Shown here one piece after another: positions 37,323 to 43,344 of a stretch of 64,000 nt of DNA (positions are counted from its first letter, which is position 1; each line of letters begins with the position of its first letter). Under the pieces are notes generated by a model, which was given only the letters and a program-made list of their open reading frames with translations, had not been told where the DNA came from and did not search any database. The stretch lies in the NCBI GenBank assembly GCA_964352615.1, contig CAYGSG010000002.1:1-64000 (forward strand), in the 5' to 3' direction. Made by a program: the position numbers and the translations under genes. The stretch is from OFTM382 sp964352615 (GTDB taxonomy: Bacteria > Planctomycetota > Phycisphaerae > Phycisphaerales > UBA1924).

Positions 37323-38243
37323 ATGTCTGTTGCATCGGTAGCGACCAGAGTTTGCGGTAGTCGTACGCCCAGCTGGGACGAGGCCGCCTTAGCGGGCAGC
37401 GATGTCACCGTGCTCATTGGCGGAGAGACCGGCTCGGGCAAAGGGGTGTATGCACGGCGTCTTCATGCTGCCAGCAGGCGCTGTCGCAAGCCATTCGTGG
37501 TCGCCGACTGTTCTTCACTAACCGTCTCTCTATTCGAGTCACAGCTCTTTGGTCACACCAAAGGAGCGTTTACCGGTGCCTCGGCCGAGCGATCCGGCCT
37601 GGTACGCGCAGCGGAAGGCGGCACGCTGTTTCTGGACGAAGTAGGTGAGCTTGCTGCCGAGCAGCAGGCCATGCTGCTGACGCTTCTCGAAGATCGCACG
37701 ATCATGCCGGTTGGCAGCGAGCGCCGGCACGCTGTAGACGTCAGATTTATCGCCGCGACCCACCGGGACTTACCCGCGATGGTCGAGGCTGGCACTTTTC
37801 GGGAAGACCTCTACTACCGCCTGGCGGTTGTGGAACTGGATGTGCCTGCTCTGCGGGACCGCAAGCAGGACCTCCCGGAATTGATCGAGACGTTGATTGT
37901 TAAGAAGGCAGAACTGCTGGGCTTGCCGTGCCGAAACCCGTCGGCCCAGCTGATGGATGCGCTCATGCGGTACGACTGGCCGGGGAACATCCGCGAACTG
38001 GGCAACTGCATCGAGCGGACGCTGGTCCTTTCACAGGGGGCGGAGCTGGAGCTGTCGGCGTTGCCCCCACGCGTGCTCGCCGGGCTCGCTTGCCAAGTTC
38101 CAGCACCGCGTTCGTCCCAGCTCACGCCAGGGCGGATTGCAGACGAGCTTGAGCATGCCAGCGGCAACAAGTCCGAGGCGGCACGCAGGCTGGGCGTGAG
38201 CCGGCGACACTTGTACCGCTTGCTCGACAACGCATCCGCGTAG
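37323..38243 (+). CDS. Sigma-54 activator (AAA+ plus Fis-type HTH, no sensory domain)
   Basis: 306 aa. Only about 30 residues precede the AAA+ module. Walker A is GETGSGKG (34-41), the sigma-54-contacting loop is an intact GAFTGA (81-86), Walker B is TLFLDE (about 101-106), and the sensor region ATHRDL and arginine-finger region FREDLYYRL follow. The C-terminus (about 272-303) is a Fis-type helix-turn-helix: GNKSEAARRLGVSRRHLYRL. Lacking a receiver, GAF or PAS domain, it resembles PspF in layout and must be controlled by another protein or by its level. GACGAGGAG precedes the ATG. A terminator, palindrome array and sigma-54 promoter follow directly. Confidence 0.92.
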   Translation: MSVASVATRVCGSRTPSWDEAALAGSDVTVLIGGETGSGKGVYARRLHAASRRCRKPFVVADCSSLTVSLFESQLFGHTKGAFTGASAERSGLVRAAEGGTLFLDEVGELAAEQQAMLLTLLEDRTIMPVGSERRHAVDVRFIAATHRDLPAMVEAGTFREDLYYRLAVVELDVPALRDRKQDLPELIETLIVKKAELLGLPCRNPSAQLMDALMRYDWPGNIRELGNCIERTLVLSQGAELELSALPPRVLAGLACQVPAPRSSQLTPGRIADELEHASGNKSEAARRLGVSRRHLYRLLDNASA

Positions 38244-38274
38244 CACTTGCAAACACCAACAAGCTAAATGGACA

Positions 38275-38307
38275 AGCCGGTGGCGATCACCGGCTGTCTT
38301 TGTTTTT
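38275..38307 (+). terminator. Intrinsic terminator of the sigma-54 activator gene
   Basis: Stem AGCCGGTG (38275-38282), loop GCGAT, stem CACCGGCT (38288-38295), then a T-rich tract ending in TTTTT. It separates the activator transcript from the downstream sigma-54 unit. Confidence 0.85.
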
Positions 38308-38324
38308 CGCTCACGTTATCGCGC

Positions 38325-38420
38325 AGGTGTGACACCTGCTGCGCCCATGTGTGACATGCGTGACATAGCGCTGTGTCTTTATGTGACATTGTCGTTGGCT
38401 GTGCGCGCCTTGCATGTGAC
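38325..38420. promoter_or_regulatory. Array of ATGT-N-ACAT palindromes: candidate enhancer sites
   Basis: Palindromes AGGTGTGACACCT (38325-38337), ATGTGTGACAT (38347-38357) and ATGTGACAT (38381-38389), with half-preserved copies ATGCGTGACAT (38356-38366) and ATGTGAC (38414-38420). They lie about 125-220 bases upstream of the -24/-12 element, the usual range for activator binding. The activator gene ends 80 bases upstream, so it is the natural candidate to bind them. Confidence 0.6.
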
Positions 38421-38541
38421 CACGCCGTTTCAGCGTGCTTCGCGGCCTGCGAACCGAGCTGTTTGAGGCACGTTGCAGGTGCCATAAGCACACCGGCACA
38501 TGAGAAAATGGCGAAACCCTGTGCTCAGACGGCATTCGCGT

Positions 38542-38559
38542 TTGGCATAGGACTTGCAA
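38542..38559 (+). promoter_or_regulatory. Sigma-54 (-24/-12) promoter
   Basis: TTGGCATAGGACTTGCAA: GG at 38544-38545 and GC at 38556-38557 are exactly 12 bases apart, with flanking TGGCA and TTGCA as in the YTGGCACG-N4-TTGCW consensus. The transcript would start near 38569, only about six bases before the ATG at 38575, so the first gene would be nearly leaderless. Confidence 0.7.
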
Positions 38560-38574
38560 TGTCGTTCCGTCATC

Positions 38575-38994
38575 ATGGACGAACTGATTTACACAACAGA
38601 TTGGCTGGTCGTCGCACCTGCCGGGTGCTCACAGGCCTTACGTGAAGTTGCCCAGCAGTACCAATGGACGATCATCGAGAACGCATCAACGACGCACGCG
38701 CTCCGCACAGCGATCGCCATCGATGCATCAGCCGTGGTCGTCGATTCGACCACGAGTAACTCAGGAATCACGGCTGCGGCTCTCATGTCTCAGCTTGACG
38801 CACTGGACCAGGTGGTCTGCATCGTGGGCGCTGCGCCCGGCTCGACTACCTCAGCACTCATCGGGACGCATGTGACGTTCTGTGGCACGACCGAGGAGTT
38901 CGTCAGCAGGTTTCTCTCGCCGCATTCGCTTGGAAGGCGGCTTCGCAAGACCACATCGCGATTGGCACGCTCATTGCCAGTGTCAAGTAACTAA
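38575..38994 (+). CDS. Receiver-like (pseudo-receiver) domain protein
   Basis: 139 aa with alternating strands and helices like a CheY-type receiver: DWLVVAPAG, WTIIENAST, SAVVVDST (Asp at the usual phospho-acceptor strand), DQVVCIVGAA and THVTFCGT. The acidic pair expected after the first strand is absent (APAG), so ordinary phosphorylation is doubtful. No effector domain is present; a basic tail (GRRLRKTTSRLARS) ends it. No Shine-Dalgarno is visible, in line with a nearly leaderless sigma-54 transcript. It may supply the regulatory domain that the adjacent activator lacks. Confidence 0.55.
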   Translation: MDELIYTTDWLVVAPAGCSQALREVAQQYQWTIIENASTTHALRTAIAIDASAVVVDSTTSNSGITAAALMSQLDALDQVVCIVGAAPGSTTSALIGTHVTFCGTTEEFVSRFLSPHSLGRRLRKTTSRLARSLPVSSN

Positions 38995-39014
38995 CGACTC
39001 TTTCGGAGGGCTTC

Positions 39015-39221
39015 ATGATGCTCAGGTCATTCAGCGAACAGCTTCACGACATGCAGGCAGAAGAGCTCTTTATGACTGCTGTCGAACATGCGACGAACCG
39101 TAACGCCAGCGATCTTGTGCAACTCGAACTCGATCGTCGTTGCAAGGACCAAGGCAAGACGCATTCGCTCCTCGAATGGATCACGCCAAGCAGTCGGCAA
39201 AGCAAACCGGCCGCTGGATAA
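39015..39221 (+). CDS. Small hypothetical protein, 68 aa
   Basis: A mostly helical, soluble 68-aa protein (FSEQLHDMQAEELFMTAVEH...). GGAGG at about 39005-39009 supports the ATG at 39015 (another ATG follows at once). It lies 20 bases after the pseudo-receiver gene and precedes the PEP-CTERM cassettes, so it belongs to the same transcription unit. I recognise no family. Confidence 0.55.
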   Translation: MMLRSFSEQLHDMQAEELFMTAVEHATNRNASDLVQLELDRRCKDQGKTHSLLEWITPSSRQSKPAAG

Positions 39222-39223
39222 CA

Positions 39224-39280
39224 GACTCTCTCTCCTCTCTCTCGCTCGTGTGCACGCTTAGCGGCGTGCACCGGGTTTCC
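39224..39280 (+). repeat. Cassette leader repeat R1, without a gene
   Basis: First of four copies of a repeat that starts with a CTCTCTCTCCTCTC tract, then a hairpin, then CCGGGTTTCC. Here the hairpin GTGCACGC-TTAGCG-GCGTGCAC (39250-39257 with 39264-39271) is perfect. No gene follows. Within ten bases comes TCCTCTCGCT, which resembles the start of the terminator element found after the PEP-CTERM genes, and then copy R2. It looks like the remains of a deleted cassette. Confidence 0.75.
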
Positions 39281-39333
39281 GAATCTCCTCTCGCTTGCCG
39301 GTGAGCACAAACACTCAGCAGGCGTGACATCCC

Positions 39334-39440
39334 GACTCTCTCTCCTCTCTCTCGCTCGTGTGCAGGCTTAGCGGCGTGCACCGGGTTTCCAACGGAACCG
39401 AGCCCCCGGGCAACTCGGCTCCGCTCACTCGCACGCTCGG
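39334..39440 (+). repeat. Cassette leader repeat R2 (5' region of PEP-CTERM gene 1)
   Basis: Offset 110 bases from R1. It holds the CT-rich tract, an imperfect hairpin GTGCAGGC...GCGTGCAC, CCGGGTTTCCAACGGAACCG and then CCGGGCAACTCG-GCTCCGCTCACTCGCACGC, shared with R3 and R4. A GGAGG ribosome site and the start codon of gene 1 follow at 39459. I find no -24/-12 element immediately upstream of this copy, so gene 1 is probably read from the promoter at 38542. Confidence 0.85.
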
Positions 39441-39458
39441 CACACATGGAGGCAAGAT

Positions 39459-40262
39459 ATGAACAAGGCAATTCTCACTACACTCGTTGGCACCTGCTTG
39501 ACCGCTTCGGCTTCAGGCCAAGAAGTGTTTTTCCAGGGTTTCGAGACCGACACCTCAGGATTCTTGACGAGTGGCGGAAGCTTCGGCACCATCGCCAGGG
39601 TCGCATCTGGCGATAATGGCATCTCTTCGTTTGAAGGTGGCTTCCACGGAATCGCTGGGGAATCGAGCGACAACGGCCCGTTTACCCAGTTTGACGGCTA
39701 CCGCGACACCTTCGGCCTGGGCTACTCGGCCTCGGTCGCTGTCTACCTCGATCCCACTTGGAATGTCGGGTCCGGCTTCGAGTACACCGTCGCCTCCAAT
39801 GGATCTGACGACATCCACCAGCGTGACTTCGTGTTTAGCATCGGCGTGACTACAGACAATGGCCTCGTCGTTGCGGCCAGCAACAACGCCGAGAACAATA
39901 CAGGTGCCACGGAGATCAATCAGTTTCCTCTCAACAGCGCCATCACTAACGGCAACGCCACTACGCTGACCACAGCCGGCTGGTACATCCTCGAGCATGT
40001 CTTCAACAACGACGGTGGCGTGCTCTCCGTCGATATGAACCTCCGCGACGCGGGCGGCTCGCTCGTATTCTCCGAGACCCGAAGCGACGCTTCAGACCTC
40101 ATTCCCAGTGAGGTTGGCGGCAACCGCTACGGCTGGTTCCCCACCGTCAAGCTTGCGGACGGCGTTGCTTTCGACAACGCAACTCTCACCTTGGTCCCCA
40201 CACCCGCCTCGGCTGCGATCCTTGGCCTCGGCGGCCTGGCTGCTGTGCGTCGTCGCCGCTAA
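39459..40262 (+). CDS. PEP-CTERM-type exported protein 1
   Basis: 267 aa: short signal peptide (ILTTLVGTCLTASASG), a beta-rich extracellular domain (FFQGFETDTSGFLTSGG...), and a C-terminal sorting tail VPTPASAAILGLGGLAAVRRRR with a hydrophobic helix and Arg cluster. Such tails are handled by exosortases in known systems and retained at the envelope; no exosortase gene is in the window. Composition is rich in Asn, Asp, Gly and Thr, as expected for a surface protein. It shares its first residues (MNKAxLT) and leader with gene 3. Confidence 0.88.
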   Translation: MNKAILTTLVGTCLTASASGQEVFFQGFETDTSGFLTSGGSFGTIARVASGDNGISSFEGGFHGIAGESSDNGPFTQFDGYRDTFGLGYSASVAVYLDPTWNVGSGFEYTVASNGSDDIHQRDFVFSIGVTTDNGLVVAASNNAENNTGATEINQFPLNSAITNGNATTLTTAGWYILEHVFNNDGGVLSVDMNLRDAGGSLVFSETRSDASDLIPSEVGGNRYGWFPTVKLADGVAFDNATLTLVPTPASAAILGLGGLAAVRRRR

Positions 40263-40275
40263 GTAGCCACTCTTT

Positions 40276-40353
40276 CCTCTCGCTCCGATTCTCTCTCGCA
40301 CAACAGATGCGAGCGAGAGGAGCTCCCGCCGACACGAAAGCGTTGGCGCGGGG
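40276..40353 (+). terminator. Terminator element T1 after PEP-CTERM gene 1
   Basis: Two nested parts: a long stem CCTCTCGCTC (40276-40285) with GAGCGAGAGG (40311-40320), then CCCGCC (40325-40330) pairing with GGCG-GGG (40345-40353) and a short T tract. The second stem's 3' arm overlaps the sigma-54 promoter for the next gene. Confidence 0.7.
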
Positions 40354-40360
40354 TTTGCAA
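40343..40360 (+). promoter_or_regulatory. Sigma-54 promoter of PEP-CTERM gene 2
   Basis: TTGGCGCGGGGTTTGCAA: GG 40345-40346 and GC 40357-40358, 12 apart, matching TGGCACG-N4-TTGCW except A to G. The predicted start near 40370 lies at the beginning of leader R3, giving a 120-base untranslated region. Confidence 0.7.
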
Positions 40361-40364
40361 CACC

Positions 40365-40466
40365 GTCTCTCTCTCCTCTCTCGCTCGTGTGCACGCCTAA
40401 CGGCATGCACCGGGTTTCCAACGGAACCGAGCCACCGGGCAACTCGTTTCCGCTCACTCGCACGCC
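40365..40466 (+). repeat. Cassette leader repeat R3
   Basis: Near copy of R2: CT-rich tract, hairpin GTGCACGCC-TAAC-GGCATGCAC (one mismatch), CCGGGTTTCCAACGGAACCG, then CCGGGCAACTCG and CCGCTCACTCGCACGC. It ends about 24 bases before the ATG at 40490, which has GGAGGA upstream. Confidence 0.88.
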
Positions 40467-40489
40467 CATTTCACCCGGAGGAATGAACC

Positions 40490-41164
40490 ATGAACCGACT
40501 GAACTTTACGATCTTGGTGCTTGGCTGCTCGACGCTGACCGCCAGTGCCGACATCATCGCAACCCTTGATAGCATCTCACCAAAGCGTGATGTGAAGTGG
40601 AGCCTCGGCGGCTCGGGCTTTGCTGCGACCCAGGCCGGCGTGTTCAACTGGACGCGCACGGGCGGCACACTCTCCGAGCCCGCCGGGCCGACGTTCACGG
40701 CGTTCTGCATCGAACTCACGCAGAACGTGAGCGTGGGCAGTTCGTACACCTACGACGGCGCGCCCCTCGCCACGGCTCCGGTGCCGGGCGGTCCCTACTC
40801 GCCGATGGGCGCTTCGCTTGCCAGCAAGATCGCCCGCATCCACACCGCGTGGATGAACGATGCATCGGCTGATACGGCCGCGACCAAGGCTGCGGGCGCG
40901 CAGGCGGCAATCTGGGAAACGATCTTCGATACCGATGACAACCTTACCACCGGCAACTTCCTTCTCGATGGCACCGATGCGGCGAGTGCTGCGGTCTCGG
41001 TCAAGGCCAACATCTACCTGGTTGACCAAGCAACGGCAGCGGGATTCCCCGGGCTGTTCGCGCTGACCAGCGGCAGCAACCAGGACATGGTGGTCGTTCC
41101 GACTCCGGCGTCCGCTGCACTGCTCGGCCTCGGCGGCATGGCTGCCTTCCGTCGTCGCCGCTGA
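40490..41164 (+). CDS. PEP-CTERM-type exported protein 2
   Basis: 224 aa with a signal peptide (LNFTILVLGCSTLTASA), a domain containing TFTAFCIELTQNVSVG, a pattern seen in PEP-CTERM proteins with a thioester-like or choice-of-anchor fold, and the tail VPTPASAALLGLGGMAAFRRRR. The mature part is unrelated to protein 1 although leader, tail and flanks are nearly identical, as expected for interchangeable cassettes. A Cys in FCIELTQ could form an isopeptide or thioester; that is speculation. Confidence 0.88.
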   Translation: MNRLNFTILVLGCSTLTASADIIATLDSISPKRDVKWSLGGSGFAATQAGVFNWTRTGGTLSEPAGPTFTAFCIELTQNVSVGSSYTYDGAPLATAPVPGGPYSPMGASLASKIARIHTAWMNDASADTAATKAAGAQAAIWETIFDTDDNLTTGNFLLDGTDAASAAVSVKANIYLVDQATAAGFPGLFALTSGSNQDMVVVPTPASAALLGLGGMAAFRRRR

Positions 41165-41177
41165 TTGACCACTCCTT

Positions 41178-41256
41178 CCTCTCGCTCTGTTTCTCTCTCG
41201 CACAACAGATGCGAGCGAGAGGAGCTCCCGCCGATGCCACCGCGTTGGCGCGGGGT
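41178..41256 (+). terminator. Terminator element T2 after PEP-CTERM gene 2
   Basis: Copy of T1: stem CCTCTCGCTC (41178-41187) with GAGCGAGAGG (41213-41222), then CCCGCC pairing with GGCG-GGG; the promoter for gene 3 is embedded in the second stem. Confidence 0.7.
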
Positions 41257-41262
41257 TTGCAA
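41245..41262 (+). promoter_or_regulatory. Sigma-54 promoter of PEP-CTERM gene 3
   Basis: Identical to the gene 2 element: TTGGCGCGGGGTTTGCAA with GG at 41247-41248 and GC at 41259-41260. The start would be near 41272, at the edge of leader R4. Confidence 0.7.
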
Positions 41263-41266
41263 CACA

Positions 41267-41370
41267 GTCTCTCTCTCCTCTCTCGCTCGTGTGCAGGCCT
41301 AACGGCATGCACCGGGTTTCCAACGGAAACGAGCCGCCGGGCAACTCGGCTCCGCTCACTCGCACGCCCG
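41267..41370 (+). repeat. Cassette leader repeat R4
   Basis: Near copy of R3 with hairpin GTGCAGGCC-TAAC-GGCATGCAC and the same downstream blocks. It ends 18 bases before the ATG at 41389, which has TTGGAGGA upstream. Confidence 0.88.
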
Positions 41371-41388
41371 GACTTTGGAGGATTTGCA

Positions 41389-41554
41389 ATGAACAAGGCA
41401 ACGCTCACCATGCTCGCAATTGCTGGCATCGCATGCTCAACGNNNNNNNNNNNNNNNNNNNNNNNNNNNNNNNNNNNNNNNNNNNNNNNNNNNNNNNNNN
41501 NNNNNNNNNNNNNNNNNNNNNNNNNNNNNNNNNNNNNNNNNNCGTCGTCGCTAA
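41389..41554 (+). CDS. PEP-CTERM-type protein 3, interrupted by assembly gap
   Basis: The start MNKATLTMLAIAGIACST is a signal peptide almost identical at its first residues to protein 1. The sequence then enters 100 N. After the gap only CGT CGT CGC TAA remains, the Arg cluster and stop of a PEP-CTERM tail. The protein middle is missing. The two ends may belong to one gene or to the first and last of several collapsed cassettes. Confidence 0.75.
41443..41542. other. Assembly gap of 100 N
   Basis: Exactly 100 N, the convention for a gap of unknown length. It falls inside the repeated PEP-CTERM cassette region, where repeats are likely to break an assembly. Confidence 0.98.
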
Positions 41555-41567
41555 TCCGAACCACCCA

Positions 41568-41662
41568 CCTCTCGCTCTAACCGCATTCGCCAGCACGTCT
41601 GGCACCAACCGCGAGCGAGAGGAGCTCCCGCCGATGCCAACGCATTGGCGAGGAGTTTTTTT
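41568..41662 (+). terminator. Terminator element T3, end of the cassette array
   Basis: Stem CCTCTCGCTC (41568-41577) with GAGCGAGAGG (41613-41622), enclosing GCCAG-CACGT-CTGGC, then CTCC.GCC.ATGC (41625-41637) with GCAT.GGC..GGAG (41642-41655) and seven T. Unlike T1 and T2 the GC of the -12 box is replaced by T, so it has a full terminator and no sigma-54 promoter. It closes the array. Confidence 0.85.
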
Positions 41663-41839
41663 ACCCCGAAGCATGCATGTGGTCCGGCCGTGAACCATCG
41701 AAGCCTCGCGGGTGACGGCGCGAACGCGGCGCATCGAAAATGCCGCCGCCGGTAGCGCTGTTTCGCAAACTGAGTTGGAACGTGATGGCTTGGGTGTCTC
41801 AAAGCGGGAGTCTGTGACGCACCGCTGCGACCTGAACCA

Positions 41840-42058
41840 ATGGCCGATCGAATGGGCAAAGGCGGACTTGAACAGGGGCCTGAATCCCCGAGAGAAACGG
41901 CCAAACACGAATCACGCGGCGCAGAATGCGGCGCAGATTCCGCCAAATCAGACCTCCAGTTCATCGGTGACTCTTGGGCCAGCCTCTCGGAAGCGGCCCG
42001 CCGTCTCGTGCTGGATACCGTCCGCATGGCTCTCAACGCTGGCGAAGACCGCTCTTGA
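41840..42058 (+). CDS. Small hypothetical protein at the island's left side
   Basis: 72 aa. The C-terminal half, FIGDSWASLSEAARRLVLDT, recalls tail segments often found after integrase genes in planctomycetes, where a WxxLPEAxRxxIVxMVxAA pattern occurs. The first half is low-information. It may be a genuine small protein or the tail of a decayed integrase. It ends 31 bases before the polymerase gene. Confidence 0.4.
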   Translation: MADRMGKGGLEQGPESPRETAKHESRGAECGADSAKSDLQFIGDSWASLSEAARRLVLDTVRMALNAGEDRS

Positions 42059-42064
42059 TTCTCG

Positions 42065-42081
42065 GAATATGTTTGGTATTC
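42065..42081. promoter_or_regulatory. Inverted repeat before the polymerase gene, LexA-box-like
   Basis: GAATA-N7-TATTC, centred 16 bases before the ATG of the Y-family polymerase gene, in an AT-rich patch that is also the likely promoter. Position suggests an operator. A damage-response repressor is the natural candidate but the sequence does not match a LexA box I know. Confidence 0.4.
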
Positions 42082-42088
42082 TTTCGGT

Positions 42089-43327
42089 ATGGTCCGAGGG
42101 CTACCAGAACTCGAAATCCTGTTCGTGGATATGGATGCCTTCTTCGCGTCCTGCGAGCAGGTTGATCGGCCCTTGCTACGAGGCCGCCCGATCGCGGTGG
42201 CCCCGATTGACGGGCCTAGCGGCTGCTGCATTGCGACTTCCTACGAGGCTCGCGCTCAAGGGGTCAAGACAGGCTGCCGGGTCCGTGACGCGCTCCAGCT
42301 CTGTCCCGGCATCACGATCGTCAAGGCTCGGCCTGATCGGTATGTGGAGGTCCATCACAAGCTGCTCGCGGCCATCGAGTCCGTGGTGCCCGTCTCCGAG
42401 GTCGAGAGCGTCGATGAATGCTGGTGCCGCCTGCTCACCAATGAGCGCGATCCTGCCTGGCTTCAGCGAGCGGCTGATGCGATCAAGGCAGAGATGCGAT
42501 CCTCGATCGGCCCGCTGACCTGTTCGATCGGTGTGGCCCCCAACCGCCTGCTCGCCAAGGTCGCATCAGGGATGCACAAGCCCGATGGCTTCACCGTTCT
42601 TCCGCGTTCGTCGCTGCCCGGTCCACTACTCGATCTCTCACTCACCGACCTACCCGGCATATCCAGCGGCATCAATCGTCGGCTGCGGAGCGCGGGCATC
42701 TCCACGATGCAAGACCTCTACGCACGCTCCGCGCCCCAACTGCGCACCGCCTGGGGCAGCGTGCTTGGCATCTACTGGTGGCACTGGATCAGAGGCGATC
42801 AGTTGCCCGGCCCCAAGGGCCATCGGCGCACGGTGGGCCATCAGCATGTGCTCGCCCCCGAGTACCGGCCCTTTGAGCGCGCACGCGGCGTGAGCCTTCG
42901 GCTGCTCTCCAAGGCCACACAGCGGATGCGTTCACTCGGCTACGTTGCGACGCGGCTCTCGCTGCACCTGCACCTCGTGGGCTCGGGAAGCTGGGGTGAT
43001 TGGTCGCCGGTATCTCGGACGAATGACACGATGGAACTTCATGGAGAGCTGCTCAAGCTCTGGACCGATGCCCCCCGCGCCAACGTGCTCCAAGTGGGCG
43101 TACGGCTCGAAGGGCTGGTGCCAGCCGACCATCAACTCCCGCTCTTTGGGGGTGAGCGTGAGCGGCGCTCGCTGATGGAAGCGATCGACCTCATCAACAG
43201 GCGGGGCGGGGCGGACACGCTCTATCTCGGGGCCATGCACAACGAACGCAAGACCGCGCCCCGGCGCATCCCATTTGGAGCCCCCCCGAGCCTCGATCTG
43301 CCCGATCAGGACGGCTCGGCGTGGTGA
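42089..43327 (+). CDS. Y-family translesion DNA polymerase (DinB/UmuC-like)
   Basis: 412 aa. Catalytic carboxylates are D14 in FVDMDAFFASCE and D109-E110 in VESVDECWC. The palm, fingers and thumb (TCSIGVAPNRLLAKVASGMHKPDG, then an HhH region LPGISSGINRRL) and little finger are all present. Near the C-terminus QLPLFGG matches the beta-clamp-binding consensus. Such enzymes copy damaged templates with low fidelity. An SRAP gene follows 17 bases downstream, an association known from SOS-linked operons. The inverted repeat upstream may regulate both. Confidence 0.92.
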   Translation: MVRGLPELEILFVDMDAFFASCEQVDRPLLRGRPIAVAPIDGPSGCCIATSYEARAQGVKTGCRVRDALQLCPGITIVKARPDRYVEVHHKLLAAIESVVPVSEVESVDECWCRLLTNERDPAWLQRAADAIKAEMRSSIGPLTCSIGVAPNRLLAKVASGMHKPDGFTVLPRSSLPGPLLDLSLTDLPGISSGINRRLRSAGISTMQDLYARSAPQLRTAWGSVLGIYWWHWIRGDQLPGPKGHRRTVGHQHVLAPEYRPFERARGVSLRLLSKATQRMRSLGYVATRLSLHLHLVGSGSWGDWSPVSRTNDTMELHGELLKLWTDAPRANVLQVGVRLEGLVPADHQLPLFGGERERRSLMEAIDLINRRGGADTLYLGAMHNERKTAPRRIPFGAPPSLDLPDQDGSAW

Positions 43328-43344
43328 GCGGTATCGTGCCCTCC

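Noticed and set aside
39301..39333. Sigma-54 promoter directly before PEP-CTERM gene 1
   Set aside because: No GG-N10-GC pair with TTGC context is present between R1 and R2.
39224..41370. Leader repeats considered as a CRISPR array
   Set aside because: Only four copies of about 100 nt, spaced by whole genes, with no short spacers or cas genes.
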